Source of the DNA: Flavobacterium sp. LHD-80
GTDB taxonomy: Bacteria > Bacteroidota > Bacteroidia > Flavobacteriales > Flavobacteriaceae
Length of the DNA stretch: 64,000 nucleotides
Direction: 5' to 3'
NCBI RefSeq assembly: GCF_030929605.1
Contig: NZ_JAVFVS010000011.1
Span: 186,001 to 250,000 of the forward strand
Program-made: the position numbers and the translations under genes
Part shown: in pieces, positions 51,550 through 59,763 of the stretch
How positions within the stretch are numbered: position 1 is the stretch's first letter
Layout: every line of letters starts with the position of its first letter
The notes under the pieces: model-generated
What the model was told of the DNA's origin: nothing
The model's input: only the letters and a program-made list of their open reading frames with translations
Databases searched by the model: none

Positions 51550-51860
51550 GTATTATATATTCAGACTTACGATTAGCAAGGAATATAATTTGCTCTGCTA
51601 ATTAGGTTATGTTTTACGCGAAGTACATCTAAATTATAAAGATATTTGGAGTGCGATTTTCTCAACCTGATTTTGCTTGAAGGTTTTTAAGCCAATAGTT
51701 TTTAAAACTATTGGCTTTTTTTTATTCTTTAGCGTTAAAAGTAAATTTTATAAGAATTTATTAGTTGGTTGATTTGTAGTGTGTTGTGATTTTTCTATTT
51801 GGGTATTATTTATTTGTAATATAAAACCTTCTTTTAATAATGTTAAAAGACTTATAATTC
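51550..51860. other. Intergenic region after the first susD, hairpins only
   Basis: There is no gene here. A hairpin ATTAGCA (51572-51578) with TGCTAAT (51596-51602) lies shortly after the stop codon, and the terminator is at 51689-51723. The remainder is AT-rich and leads into the promoter of the second pair. Confidence 0.5.
51689..51723 (+). terminator. Terminator after the first susC/susD pair
   Basis: AAGCCAATAGTTTT and AAAACTATTGGCTT form a near-perfect stem with a short loop, followed by T residues. Confidence 0.88.
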
Positions 51861-51891
51861 TTGTTAAAATTATCTTAGTTTGATAGATTTG
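51861..51891 (+). promoter_or_regulatory. Promoter of the second susC/susD pair
   Basis: TTG at 51861-51863 and TAGATTTG at 51884-51891 are 20 bp apart, 30 bp before the ATG. The sequence around the -33 box (TTCTTGTTAAAA) is shared with the first pair. Confidence 0.6.
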
Positions 51892-51921
51892 CGTCAAATA
51901 ATCAAAAAAGATAAATAAATA

Positions 51922-54900
51922 ATGAAACAAAAAATTGTAAGAATTGTGTTGCTGTTTTTGATAACAGGAATACAATTGATTTTTGCACAGGAAAGAGCTA
52001 TTTCAGGAACTGTTTCAGATAACGCTGGAATTCCTTTGCCTGGTGTGAGTGTTTTGATAAAAGGAACAAAATTAGGAGCGCAAACTGATTTTGATGGTAA
52101 GTATGTTATTAAGGCATCTTCAAATCAAGTTTTGGTTTTCAGCTACATCGGAATGAAAACACAAGAAGTTTCAGCTACATCTTCTTCAATTAATGTGAAA
52201 TTGAAAGATGATTCTGTAGAATTAGAAGGTGTTGTTGTTACGGCGCTGGGAATTAAAAAAGACGAGAAAAAGCTTGGTTATGCTGTTTCGAAAGTTACCT
52301 CGGAAGAAATTACACGATCAGGTGAGCAAAATGTTCTTCAGGCGTTAGCAGGGAAAGCAGCGGGAGTTCAAGTAATTGGCTCTGGTGGAACCCCAGGTGC
52401 CTCGAGTAAAATTATTATTAGAGGTGTAAATACGATTACAGGAACGTCCGATCCTTTAATTGTTGTTGATGGTGTGCCAATTGATAACAGTACAAGTCAA
52501 ACGAGTGCTGGAGATAATCCTTTTAATGCAAATTTGTCAGGGATAAATAATTCAAATAGAGCTTTAGACATCAATCCAAATGATATCGAAAGTGTATCTG
52601 TTCTTAAAGGCCCGGCTGCAGCTGCTTTGTATGGAGAAAGAGCCGGAAATGGTGTAATCATTTATACTACTAAAAAAGGTAAAGCAGGAAAAGGTCTAGG
52701 AATTGATTATTCTACTTCTTTAGGAATTGATAAAGTAAATAAATTACCAGCGAGACAAAATATATATGTACAAGGGACAAGTGCTTCTGCTACTGTGATA
52801 AACCCCAATACACCTCAAAGTTGGGGACCATCTGCACAGTCTATTGGTGTGCCAATGTATGATAATGTTGGGAACTTCTTTCAAGAAGGTTTGACATTTA
52901 CAAATAATTTATCATTTTATGGCGGTGATGAAAAAGCAACTTACAGAGCTTCTTACGGAAATGTTACACAAATAGGTATGATTCCAGAAACCGGTTTAAA
53001 AAGAAACACTTTAAGAGTTGTTGGAGATTTAAAATTAAATGATAGATGGAAAACAGGAGGAAGTCTTCAATATACGCACACAACAAATACATTGGCTCAA
53101 AACGGAAGTAATGTGTCTGGAGTAATGCTTAGTTTACTGCGTTCTGTAGGGAATTATGATTTAAGAAATTATAAAGATGCGGAAGGAAATAATATGAATT
53201 ATGTTCCGAGTTATGATAATCCATATTTTACAGTTCATGAAAACCCTGCAACAAGTGATGTGAATCGTGTTTTTGGAAATATGTATTTAACTTATTCTCC
53301 AGCTGAATGGTTGTCACTAACTGCAAAAGGAGGAGTAGATGCCTATTCAGATTACAGAAAACAAGTTTATGCAATTTCATCTAACGGAGATAATCTTGCT
53401 GGTATTGGAGAAGTAGCTTTTAATAATATTAATAATAAGCAGTTCTACGGTGATTTTATAGCAAGTGGATTATTGCCATTACATTCTGAATGGTTAAAAG
53501 TAAATTACACAGCGGGACTTAACTTGCGTTCCTCACAAAATACAGATGTATTTTCAAGAGGGAAAGAACTTGCTGTAAGAGGAGTTTACAATTTGTCAAA
53601 TGCAACCCAACTTTATGCTTCTAATTCAGAAGTTAATATAATGTCAAGAGCACTGTTTGGACAATTGGAATTTGATATTAAAAACCAACTTTTTATAACA
53701 GGTTCTGTTAGAAAAGAATGGTCATCAACTTACGGAACAAATGCAAATAGTGCTATTTTTCCAGCTGCTTCAGCATCATGGATTTTGACGAATTCATTTG
53801 ATCTTCCTGAATGGACTAGTTTTGCAAAATTGACATATGGTTATGGAGAAGTAGGTATTGCGCCTCAGCCTTATTATACCATCAGTACTTACTCGCAACC
53901 ATTCATGACAGATGGCTTTACAGATGGTTTAAGTTTTCCATATAATGGAGTTAATGGTATGTCTGTTTCAGGTGTTTTAGGAAATCAAAATTTAAGACCT
54001 GAAAGAGTTTTAGGTCATGAATTAGGACTAAGCACTAAATTTTTAGAAAATCGTTTAACATTAGATGTGAATTTATATTATAAAACATCTAAAGATTTAT
54101 TAATAAAAATGCCATTACCACAATCCAGCGGATTTGGAGTAGTATATCAAAATGCTGCTGAATTAGTGAATAAAGGTCTCGAAGTTGAGTTAGGTTATGA
54201 CTTATTTAAGAAAGGGAATGCATTTCAATGGAATGTTAATGCAAACTGGTCTAAAAACGAAAACAAGGTTACTGATATTTCAGGAAATCTAGATGCAATT
54301 TCTATCGAAACTGCTTTTGGATCAATAGGATATTATGCAGTTAAAGGACAGCCTTTGGGGAGTTTTTATGGAACTAAATGGCAAAGAGATGCAAACGGAC
54401 AAAAAATTATTGGAACTGATGGTTTGCCGTTAATACAATCTGAAACAGGAAATCTAGGAAATTCTGCTCCAAAATGGACTGGTGGTTTTAGAAATACTTT
54501 TTCTTATAAAAGAGTTACGCTGTCAGGTTTATTAGACTTTAGGCATGGTGGCGCGGTTTATAATGGAACGCTAGCAAGATTGCACAACTTTGGAGTTTCT
54601 GAAGCTTCTGCTGATAGAGAACATACTTATATTATTGATGGTGTAAAAACTGATGGTACTCCAAATGATATTGCGATTACTGCCAAAAACTACTACCAGA
54701 AATACTTAGGTGATGGAGGTGGAGCTTCAGAAGAAGCAATTACAAATGTAAATTGGGTTAGACTTCGTGACGTTACTTTAAGTTATGATTTTATTGTAAA
54801 AAAATTTACAGCTATTAATTCTGCTCAGTTATCGTTTACCGGAAGAAATTTATGGTTAGATACTAATTATAAAGGTGTTGATCCAGAAACTAGTTTGACT

Positions 54901-54987
54901 GGTGCAGGCTCAAGAATCAACGGGCTAGATTACTTTAATAATCCTGGAAGCAAATCATTTATAATGACTCTTAAAGTAGGTTTCTAA
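51922..54987 (+). CDS. SusC/RagA-family TonB-dependent transporter, second copy
   Basis: This 1021-residue transporter has a signal peptide ending QLIFAQ. Its regulatory-like domain, with ISGTVSDNAGIPLPGVSV, closely matches the first copy. The plug follows (VLQALAGKAAGVQV, LIVVDGVPIDNS, SVSVLKGPAAAALYGERAGNGVI). The barrel differs strongly from the first copy, so the two pairs probably import different substrates. Its SusD partner starts 17 bp downstream. The cargo cannot be read from this window. Confidence 0.93.
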   Translation: MKQKIVRIVLLFLITGIQLIFAQERAISGTVSDNAGIPLPGVSVLIKGTKLGAQTDFDGKYVIKASSNQVLVFSYIGMKTQEVSATSSSINVKLKDDSVELEGVVVTALGIKKDEKKLGYAVSKVTSEEITRSGEQNVLQALAGKAAGVQVIGSGGTPGASSKIIIRGVNTITGTSDPLIVVDGVPIDNSTSQTSAGDNPFNANLSGINNSNRALDINPNDIESVSVLKGPAAAALYGERAGNGVIIYTTKKGKAGKGLGIDYSTSLGIDKVNKLPARQNIYVQGTSASATVINPNTPQSWGPSAQSIGVPMYDNVGNFFQEGLTFTNNLSFYGGDEKATYRASYGNVTQIGMIPETGLKRNTLRVVGDLKLNDRWKTGGSLQYTHTTNTLAQNGSNVSGVMLSLLRSVGNYDLRNYKDAEGNNMNYVPSYDNPYFTVHENPATSDVNRVFGNMYLTYSPAEWLSLTAKGGVDAYSDYRKQVYAISSNGDNLAGIGEVAFNNINNKQFYGDFIASGLLPLHSEWLKVNYTAGLNLRSSQNTDVFSRGKELAVRGVYNLSNATQLYASNSEVNIMSRALFGQLEFDIKNQLFITGSVRKEWSSTYGTNANSAIFPAASASWILTNSFDLPEWTSFAKLTYGYGEVGIAPQPYYTISTYSQPFMTDGFTDGLSFPYNGVNGMSVSGVLGNQNLRPERVLGHELGLSTKFLENRLTLDVNLYYKTSKDLLIKMPLPQSSGFGVVYQNAAELVNKGLEVELGYDLFKKGNAFQWNVNANWSKNENKVTDISGNLDAISIETAFGSIGYYAVKGQPLGSFYGTKWQRDANGQKIIGTDGLPLIQSETGNLGNSAPKWTGGFRNTFSYKRVTLSGLLDFRHGGAVYNGTLARLHNFGVSEASADREHTYIIDGVKTDGTPNDIAITAKNYYQKYLGDGGGASEEAITNVNWVRLRDVTLSYDFIVKKFTAINSAQLSFTGRNLWLDTNYKGVDPETSLTGAGSRINGLDYFNNPGSKSFIMTLKVGF

Positions 54988-55004
54988 TTTCAAATTAAAT
55001 AAAA

Positions 55005-56396
55005 ATGAAAAAATATATAAAAAGTATAATTCTAACAGCGATTGGTTTTAGCTTGCTTACAAGTTGTGATTCTGAGTTAGATCACTTTAATGAAAATCCA
55101 AATTCTCCTATTACTACTACCCCAACTTTATTGCTATCTGCGATGGAAGTTTCTACTTTTTCAACCCATACAGGCGGATTAATTAGGACTTCAAATATTT
55201 TTGATCAGCATTTAGCTGGGACAAGTGTGGGGCAATTAGGAGATATTCAGCGTTACATCGTCAGTGAACAAGACGTAAATAACGAATGGAATACATTATA
55301 TGGGACGACATTAATTAGTGGTCATATATTAAGCCGCGATTTTGCCGTACATTATCCATATTACAACGGTATTGGTCAGATACTAACTGCGATAAATTTA
55401 GGTTACGCAACAGATCTATGGGGTGATGTTCCATATGATGAGGCTTTTAGAGCAGATGAAGGAAATAAAACTCCAAAATATAATACTCAGCAAGAAATCT
55501 ATCAAAGGCTGCAGACAATTTTAGATGAAGCAATTGTAAATTTAAGCAAATCAGTTTCAAGTAATATTTCTGTGCCGGCTAATGATGATTATATTTTTAA
55601 TGGTAATACAAAAAAATGGATTCAGACAGCTTATGTTCTTAAAGCGAGATTTGCTTTACGACTTACTCAAGTTGACAATAATGCAGCAAAAAAAGCTTTA
55701 GAGTATATAAACGCTTCTGGAGTAAGTTCAAATGATGATGATGCTAATACTTTTTTTCCAGGTACTTCAAACGGACTTAATCAATGGTATGCTTTTGATA
55801 GAAGCCGTGCAAATTATCTAAAAGTTGGAGCTTATTTTGTGAACTCATTACAAAATTCAAATGATCCAAGATTATCATTTTCAATTGCCTTAAATAAGCC
55901 AAAACCACCAATAGTTCCAATTTATGTTGGTAATATTCCAGAAGATTTAGACACAACTTCATCGTCTTATATCGGGTCAGCTTTTGCAAGTGCTACATCG
56001 CCAGTTGGTATTGTAACATATGCTGAGGCAAAATTTATTGAAGCCGAAGCAAAACTACGTTTAGGACAAGATGCAAAATCAGCATTACAACAGGCTGTTG
56101 GTGCATCGGTATTGAAAATTACTGGAACAGCCGCAACCTCTCAATTCTTGGCATCTGCAACGGCTACAGTTGATTTAGGAAATATTATTAAACAAAAATA
56201 TCTTGCTCTTTTCTTAACTATGGAACCTTATAATGATTATAGAAGAACTGGATTTCCGGTTTTAATTCCAAATCAAGCTTCGAACAAAAAAGTAATTCCG
56301 TTGAGATTGCCAACACCTTCAGATGAAAGACAGTACAATCCAAATGCGACAGTAGTGAGTAATGTTACTACAAATGTCTGGTGGGATAAAGAGTAA
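55005..56396 (+). CDS. SusD/RagB-family lipoprotein, second copy
   Basis: This 463-residue lipoprotein has a signal ending LLTSCDSE. The family features are YATDLWGDVPYDEAFRADEG near 134-153, the helix YQRLQTILDEAIVNLS, ITYAEAKFIEAEAKLRLG near 337, and a C-terminal NDYRRTGFPVL with PLRLPTPSDE. It belongs to the SusD-like group with a late substrate-binding lobe. It is paired with the SusC gene 17 bp upstream and followed by the second two-hairpin element. Confidence 0.9.
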   Translation: MKKYIKSIILTAIGFSLLTSCDSELDHFNENPNSPITTTPTLLLSAMEVSTFSTHTGGLIRTSNIFDQHLAGTSVGQLGDIQRYIVSEQDVNNEWNTLYGTTLISGHILSRDFAVHYPYYNGIGQILTAINLGYATDLWGDVPYDEAFRADEGNKTPKYNTQQEIYQRLQTILDEAIVNLSKSVSSNISVPANDDYIFNGNTKKWIQTAYVLKARFALRLTQVDNNAAKKALEYINASGVSSNDDDANTFFPGTSNGLNQWYAFDRSRANYLKVGAYFVNSLQNSNDPRLSFSIALNKPKPPIVPIYVGNIPEDLDTTSSSYIGSAFASATSPVGIVTYAEAKFIEAEAKLRLGQDAKSALQQAVGASVLKITGTAATSQFLASATATVDLGNIIKQKYLALFLTMEPYNDYRRTGFPVLIPNQASNKKVIPLRLPTPSDERQYNPNATVVSNVTTNVWWDKE

Positions 56397-56427
56397 GATG
56401 ATTAAATAAAGATTTTAAGAAAAAAAA

Positions 56428-56520
56428 CTCCTTATATCATTTTAGCTATTTTGAATTAGTAACCCTTTTAGTAAAAATAATGCAAGGGATAAACCGTCTA
56501 TACTTTAGACGGTTTTTTTT
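56428..56520 (+). ncRNA. Two-hairpin RNA-like element, copy 2
   Basis: It starts CTCCTTATAT, then CTATTTTGAATTAGTAA, hairpin 1 (CCCTT at 56463-56467 with AAGGG at 56484-56488), GATAAACC and hairpin 2 (ACCGTCTA with TAGACGGT, 56493-56513) plus T residues. Both stems differ in sequence from copy 1 at 46382 but keep pairing. It sits 31 bp past the second susD. It may be a small RNA or a 3'-end element of the operon. Confidence 0.55.
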
Positions 56521-56526
56521 ATATGC

Positions 56527-56561
56527 AAAAAGCCGATAGTCCTAAAACTATCGGCTTTTTT
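56527..56561. terminator. Bidirectional terminator between susD and the DUF6607 gene
   Basis: AAAGCCGATAGT and ACTATCGGCTTT enclose CCTAAA, with flanking A and T runs. It serves the convergent genes. Confidence 0.85.
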
Positions 56562-56577
56562 ATCTAAAAAAATATTT

Positions 56578-57483
56578 TTATTTCTTAACGAACTTGTCGA
56601 TAATAGCGTCAGATTCTGCTTTTGTTGCATCTGGTTTTAAGTCAAATAAAAGAGAATATAAAGCTTTACGATCCACTTTTGCTTCTAAGTTTAAGTCTTG
56701 TTTTCTGTCAAAAAGAACTTGCCATTTGTTACGAACGTTTTGCCAAAGATCTTTATTAGTAGCCCACCATTTTTGAGCAGCAGCACATTTAGAATCTGGA
56801 ACTTTTGTGTAAACGTCAAACCCTTTTTCTTGCGCTAAAAGAACATCTTTTCCGCTGTCATCTCTAACTAATTTGTCATTATCTTGCTCATGATTCCATC
56901 CTGTAGCAGTAATTTCGTGAATGTTTCTTCTTTTTAAAACATTATAGTCATTACGTTTTGTCTGCTCTCTTCTTGGTAGAGGAGCATCAGCAACATTTGA
57001 CCAGTAATCTTGTCCGTCAACATGTACCCAAGTTGATGATCCTTCGTATCTTGGACTATCATCTACTTGATATACTTTTTGAGTCCATTGACCTTTAACG
57101 GCTTTTTTGTCTAATTTTTTATATTTCCAAGAAGTTCCTTTATCAAACGAATATAAATCTGTGTTTTCATACAACCAATCTTGTCTCCAGTGTTTGATGA
57201 TCATATCATCACTGACAATCAATAAATGCTGCATTACAATTTTATTAGGTGTATCGTCTAATAATTGAACCCATTCTAAAGCAGATTCATGTTTAGTTTC
57301 TGATGGCTTATAAGTAGCAGAATCTTTAGGGTATGAAAAAGTTTCTGTGAAATTGAATTTTACTTCATAACAACCACACATTGATTTTATTGATTTAATG
57401 TCTTGTTGTTTTTTGTCTTGACTGAAACCAAGAGCACAAGTCAAAGCCATTACGGCCGTTAAATAGAGGCTTTTTGTAATCAT
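56578..57483 (-). CDS. DUF6607-like exported protein
   Basis: This 301-residue protein has a signal peptide ending LTCALGFSQ. The mature part begins with a SMCGCYEVKFNFTETF stretch and is rich in Trp and Tyr (WQDWLYENTDLYSF, GSSTWVHVDGQDYWSN), looking like an all-beta domain with a helical C-terminus (KKWWATNKDLWQ). I associate this with DUF6607, from memory, which is often found beside HmuY and TonB receptors. It is divergent from such a receptor here. A haem-related role is an inference from location. Confidence 0.68.
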   Translation of the reverse strand: MITKSLYLTAVMALTCALGFSQDKKQQDIKSIKSMCGCYEVKFNFTETFSYPKDSATYKPSETKHESALEWVQLLDDTPNKIVMQHLLIVSDDMIIKHWRQDWLYENTDLYSFDKGTSWKYKKLDKKAVKGQWTQKVYQVDDSPRYEGSSTWVHVDGQDYWSNVADAPLPRREQTKRNDYNVLKRRNIHEITATGWNHEQDNDKLVRDDSGKDVLLAQEKGFDVYTKVPDSKCAAAQKWWATNKDLWQNVRNKWQVLFDRKQDLNLEAKVDRKALYSLLFDLKPDATKAESDAIIDKFVKK

Positions 57484-57512
57484 AACTTATTGTTTTGTTT
57501 TAAATTTTTTGG

Positions 57513-57520
57513 CAAATATA
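57513..57520 (-). promoter_or_regulatory. Candidate -7 element for the DUF6607 gene
   Basis: The minus strand reads TATATTTG, 30 bp before the start at 57483. It lies back to back with the receptor promoter, so the two could be regulated together. Confidence 0.5.
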
Positions 57521-57553
57521 AATAATTTATTTAGAACAAATAAAAATAGTTTA

Positions 57554-57561
57554 TATATTTG
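57554..57561 (+). promoter_or_regulatory. Candidate -7 element for the receptor/hmuY unit
   Basis: TATATTTG matches TAnnTTTG, 28 bp before the ATG at 57589. I could not identify a Fur-like operator between the two promoters. Confidence 0.5.
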
Positions 57562-57588
57562 CGCCATTATTAAGATTGAATAAAAATA

Positions 57589-59742
57589 ATGAAAATTAAA
57601 ATTACCCTTTTTGCTGGACTTCTTTTTTGTACTTATTCTTATGCGCAGCAGAAAGATAGCATCGTGTCTCAGGAAAAACTTTCTGAGGTTGTTGTAACAG
57701 GACAGTTAGAGCCACAATCAATTAAGAAATCTGTTTTTAATGTTCGTGTGATTTCTAAAGAAGATATTAAGCAATTAGCGGCAAATAATCTTTCAGATGT
57801 TTTAAATCAGTACTTGAATATTACGGTTCAGAATAGTGGAAGTGACGGTCGTTCGACAGTTTCAATGTTTGGATTGGATTCTCAGTACTTTAAAATCTTA
57901 GTAGATAACATACCATTAGTAAGTGATACAGGAATGGGAACAAATGTCGATTTGACGCAAGTAAATCTTGATGACGTAGAACGTATCGAAATTATTGAAG
58001 GCTCGATGGGAGTAACTCATGGGGCGAATGCTGTCAGCGGTATTTTGAATATTATTACAAAAAAGGGCGGACCTAATAAATGGGATATCAGCGCAACTGT
58101 TCAGGAAGAAACAGTGGGTAATGAATATTCGCTTACAGATAAAGGTAGACATATTCAATCTGCAAAACTTGGACATAATTTCAATGATAACTGGTTCATT
58201 AATGTTGGTGGAAATCATAATAATTTTGAAGGTTTTTATGATGATAAACAGGGAAAAGATTATACCGTTAATGATGGTTTAAGAGGATACAGTTGGCTGC
58301 CAAAAGAACAATGGGTTGGTAACGCTATGTTAGGATATCAGAAAACTAATTTCAAGATTTTTTACAAGTTTGATTACTACGGAGAAAATGTGGATTACTA
58401 TAGTCCAATTTTGGTCCCTCAAGATAATTATCCTTTTCCAGAAACGTATTTTGCAAGAGATAAACGTTACTTGACAAATCGTTTTTACCACCATTTGAAT
58501 GCAAACGGAAAGCTTTTTTCGAAGTTAAATTATAATGTATCATTATCGCATCAAAAACAAGAACGCGACGCTGAATTGTTTGATTATCAATTGGAAACAG
58601 GGGAAGAGTCAAATAACAATAGGTTCACTTATCAATCTAAAGAAGTTCTTTATTCTACAGGAACTTTGAGTAATTTCTTTAATAATAAAAAAGTTGATTT
58701 TCAATTGGGATATGAAATCACAAATGAAAATGGTTTTTATAGCGGTGCGGCGGGAACTTTCTTAGATGATGTACTGCAATCTGTTGATGTTAGAAAGCGA
58801 TTAGAGAATTATGACATTTTTACAGTTGCCGAAATTAGTTTGACTGATAAATTTTCAATCCGTCCAGGACTTCGTTATTCAATTCAGACAGCTTTTAAAG
58901 ATCAATATGCTAGTTCTTTAGGATTAAGATATCTTTTCAAAAAAGGTTTAGAAGCTAGAGCATCACTTGGGAAATCATATCGTACGCCAAATTTTGATGA
59001 GTTATATACTTATTTCGTTGACTCTAATCATAACGTTCAGGGAAATCCTAACCTGGTTCCGGAGAACAGTACTTCATATGAAGTGAGTTTTAAAAGACTT
59101 TGCAATTTTAAGTCAGGTGCACAGATTGCTAATAATGTAGCAGTAACTTTTTTAGATGTTGATGATAGAATTGATATGGTATTGACGCAAATTATGCCTT
59201 CGAAATACAAATACATTAATATCAACAAATATAAAATGTGGAATATTTCGACAACAGAACAATTCGCTTATAAAAACTGGAATCTAAAAGTAGGAGCGGC
59301 ATTAGTGGGAATTTCTCAAAAACTTGATTTGGCTGAATTGAATATTACTTCTGATGATAAATACTTGTATTCGTTACAATTAAATTCTAGTATTTCATAT
59401 AATATTCCAAAATGGAATACACTGTTTGCTCTTTATTACAAATACAATGGGCAGCAACAGCAATGGGCAGCTGGAACTAATGCAAGTGGCAATGCTGAAT
59501 TTTATTTAAACGAAATAAAACCATACAGCTGGATGGATGCTTCGGTTCGAAAAAACTTCTTTAATAATCAATTTGAAGTAACCGTTGGAGCGCGTAATCT
59601 GTTTAACGTTACAGATGTACAAATTACACAAGGCGGTGGCGGATCGACCGGTGGCACACATGGAGGCGGAGTCTCAGCTATGATGCTTGGGTACGGACGC
59701 TCTTGCTTTCTTAAACTTACGTATAACCTAAATTTTAATTAA
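57589..59742 (+). CDS. TonB-dependent receptor of a HmuR-like haem uptake locus
   Basis: This 717-residue receptor has a signal peptide ending TYSYAQQ. A plug domain (about 28-155) contains LSEVVVTGQLEPQSIKKS, LSDVLNQYLNITVQN, and RIEIIEGSMGVTHGANAVSG. The barrel follows and includes the FRAP/NPNL-type segment GNPNLVPENSTSYE near 485. A loop near the end is very rich in Gly with one His (QGGGGSTGGTHGGG). The HmuY-type gene 22 bp downstream suggests haem or another tetrapyrrole as cargo. This is inferred from context. Confidence 0.85.
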   Translation: MKIKITLFAGLLFCTYSYAQQKDSIVSQEKLSEVVVTGQLEPQSIKKSVFNVRVISKEDIKQLAANNLSDVLNQYLNITVQNSGSDGRSTVSMFGLDSQYFKILVDNIPLVSDTGMGTNVDLTQVNLDDVERIEIIEGSMGVTHGANAVSGILNIITKKGGPNKWDISATVQEETVGNEYSLTDKGRHIQSAKLGHNFNDNWFINVGGNHNNFEGFYDDKQGKDYTVNDGLRGYSWLPKEQWVGNAMLGYQKTNFKIFYKFDYYGENVDYYSPILVPQDNYPFPETYFARDKRYLTNRFYHHLNANGKLFSKLNYNVSLSHQKQERDAELFDYQLETGEESNNNRFTYQSKEVLYSTGTLSNFFNNKKVDFQLGYEITNENGFYSGAAGTFLDDVLQSVDVRKRLENYDIFTVAEISLTDKFSIRPGLRYSIQTAFKDQYASSLGLRYLFKKGLEARASLGKSYRTPNFDELYTYFVDSNHNVQGNPNLVPENSTSYEVSFKRLCNFKSGAQIANNVAVTFLDVDDRIDMVLTQIMPSKYKYININKYKMWNISTTEQFAYKNWNLKVGAALVGISQKLDLAELNITSDDKYLYSLQLNSSISYNIPKWNTLFALYYKYNGQQQQWAAGTNASGNAEFYLNEIKPYSWMDASVRKNFFNNQFEVTVGARNLFNVTDVQITQGGGGSTGGTHGGGVSAMMLGYGRSCFLKLTYNLNFN

Positions 59743-59763
59743 TATATAAATACCTTAAATACC

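Noticed and set aside
46780..56396. Classical polysaccharide utilisation locus
   Set aside because: No glycoside hydrolase, lyase, sulfatase or hybrid sensor is found beside the SusCD pairs, so the name would claim more than the sequence shows.
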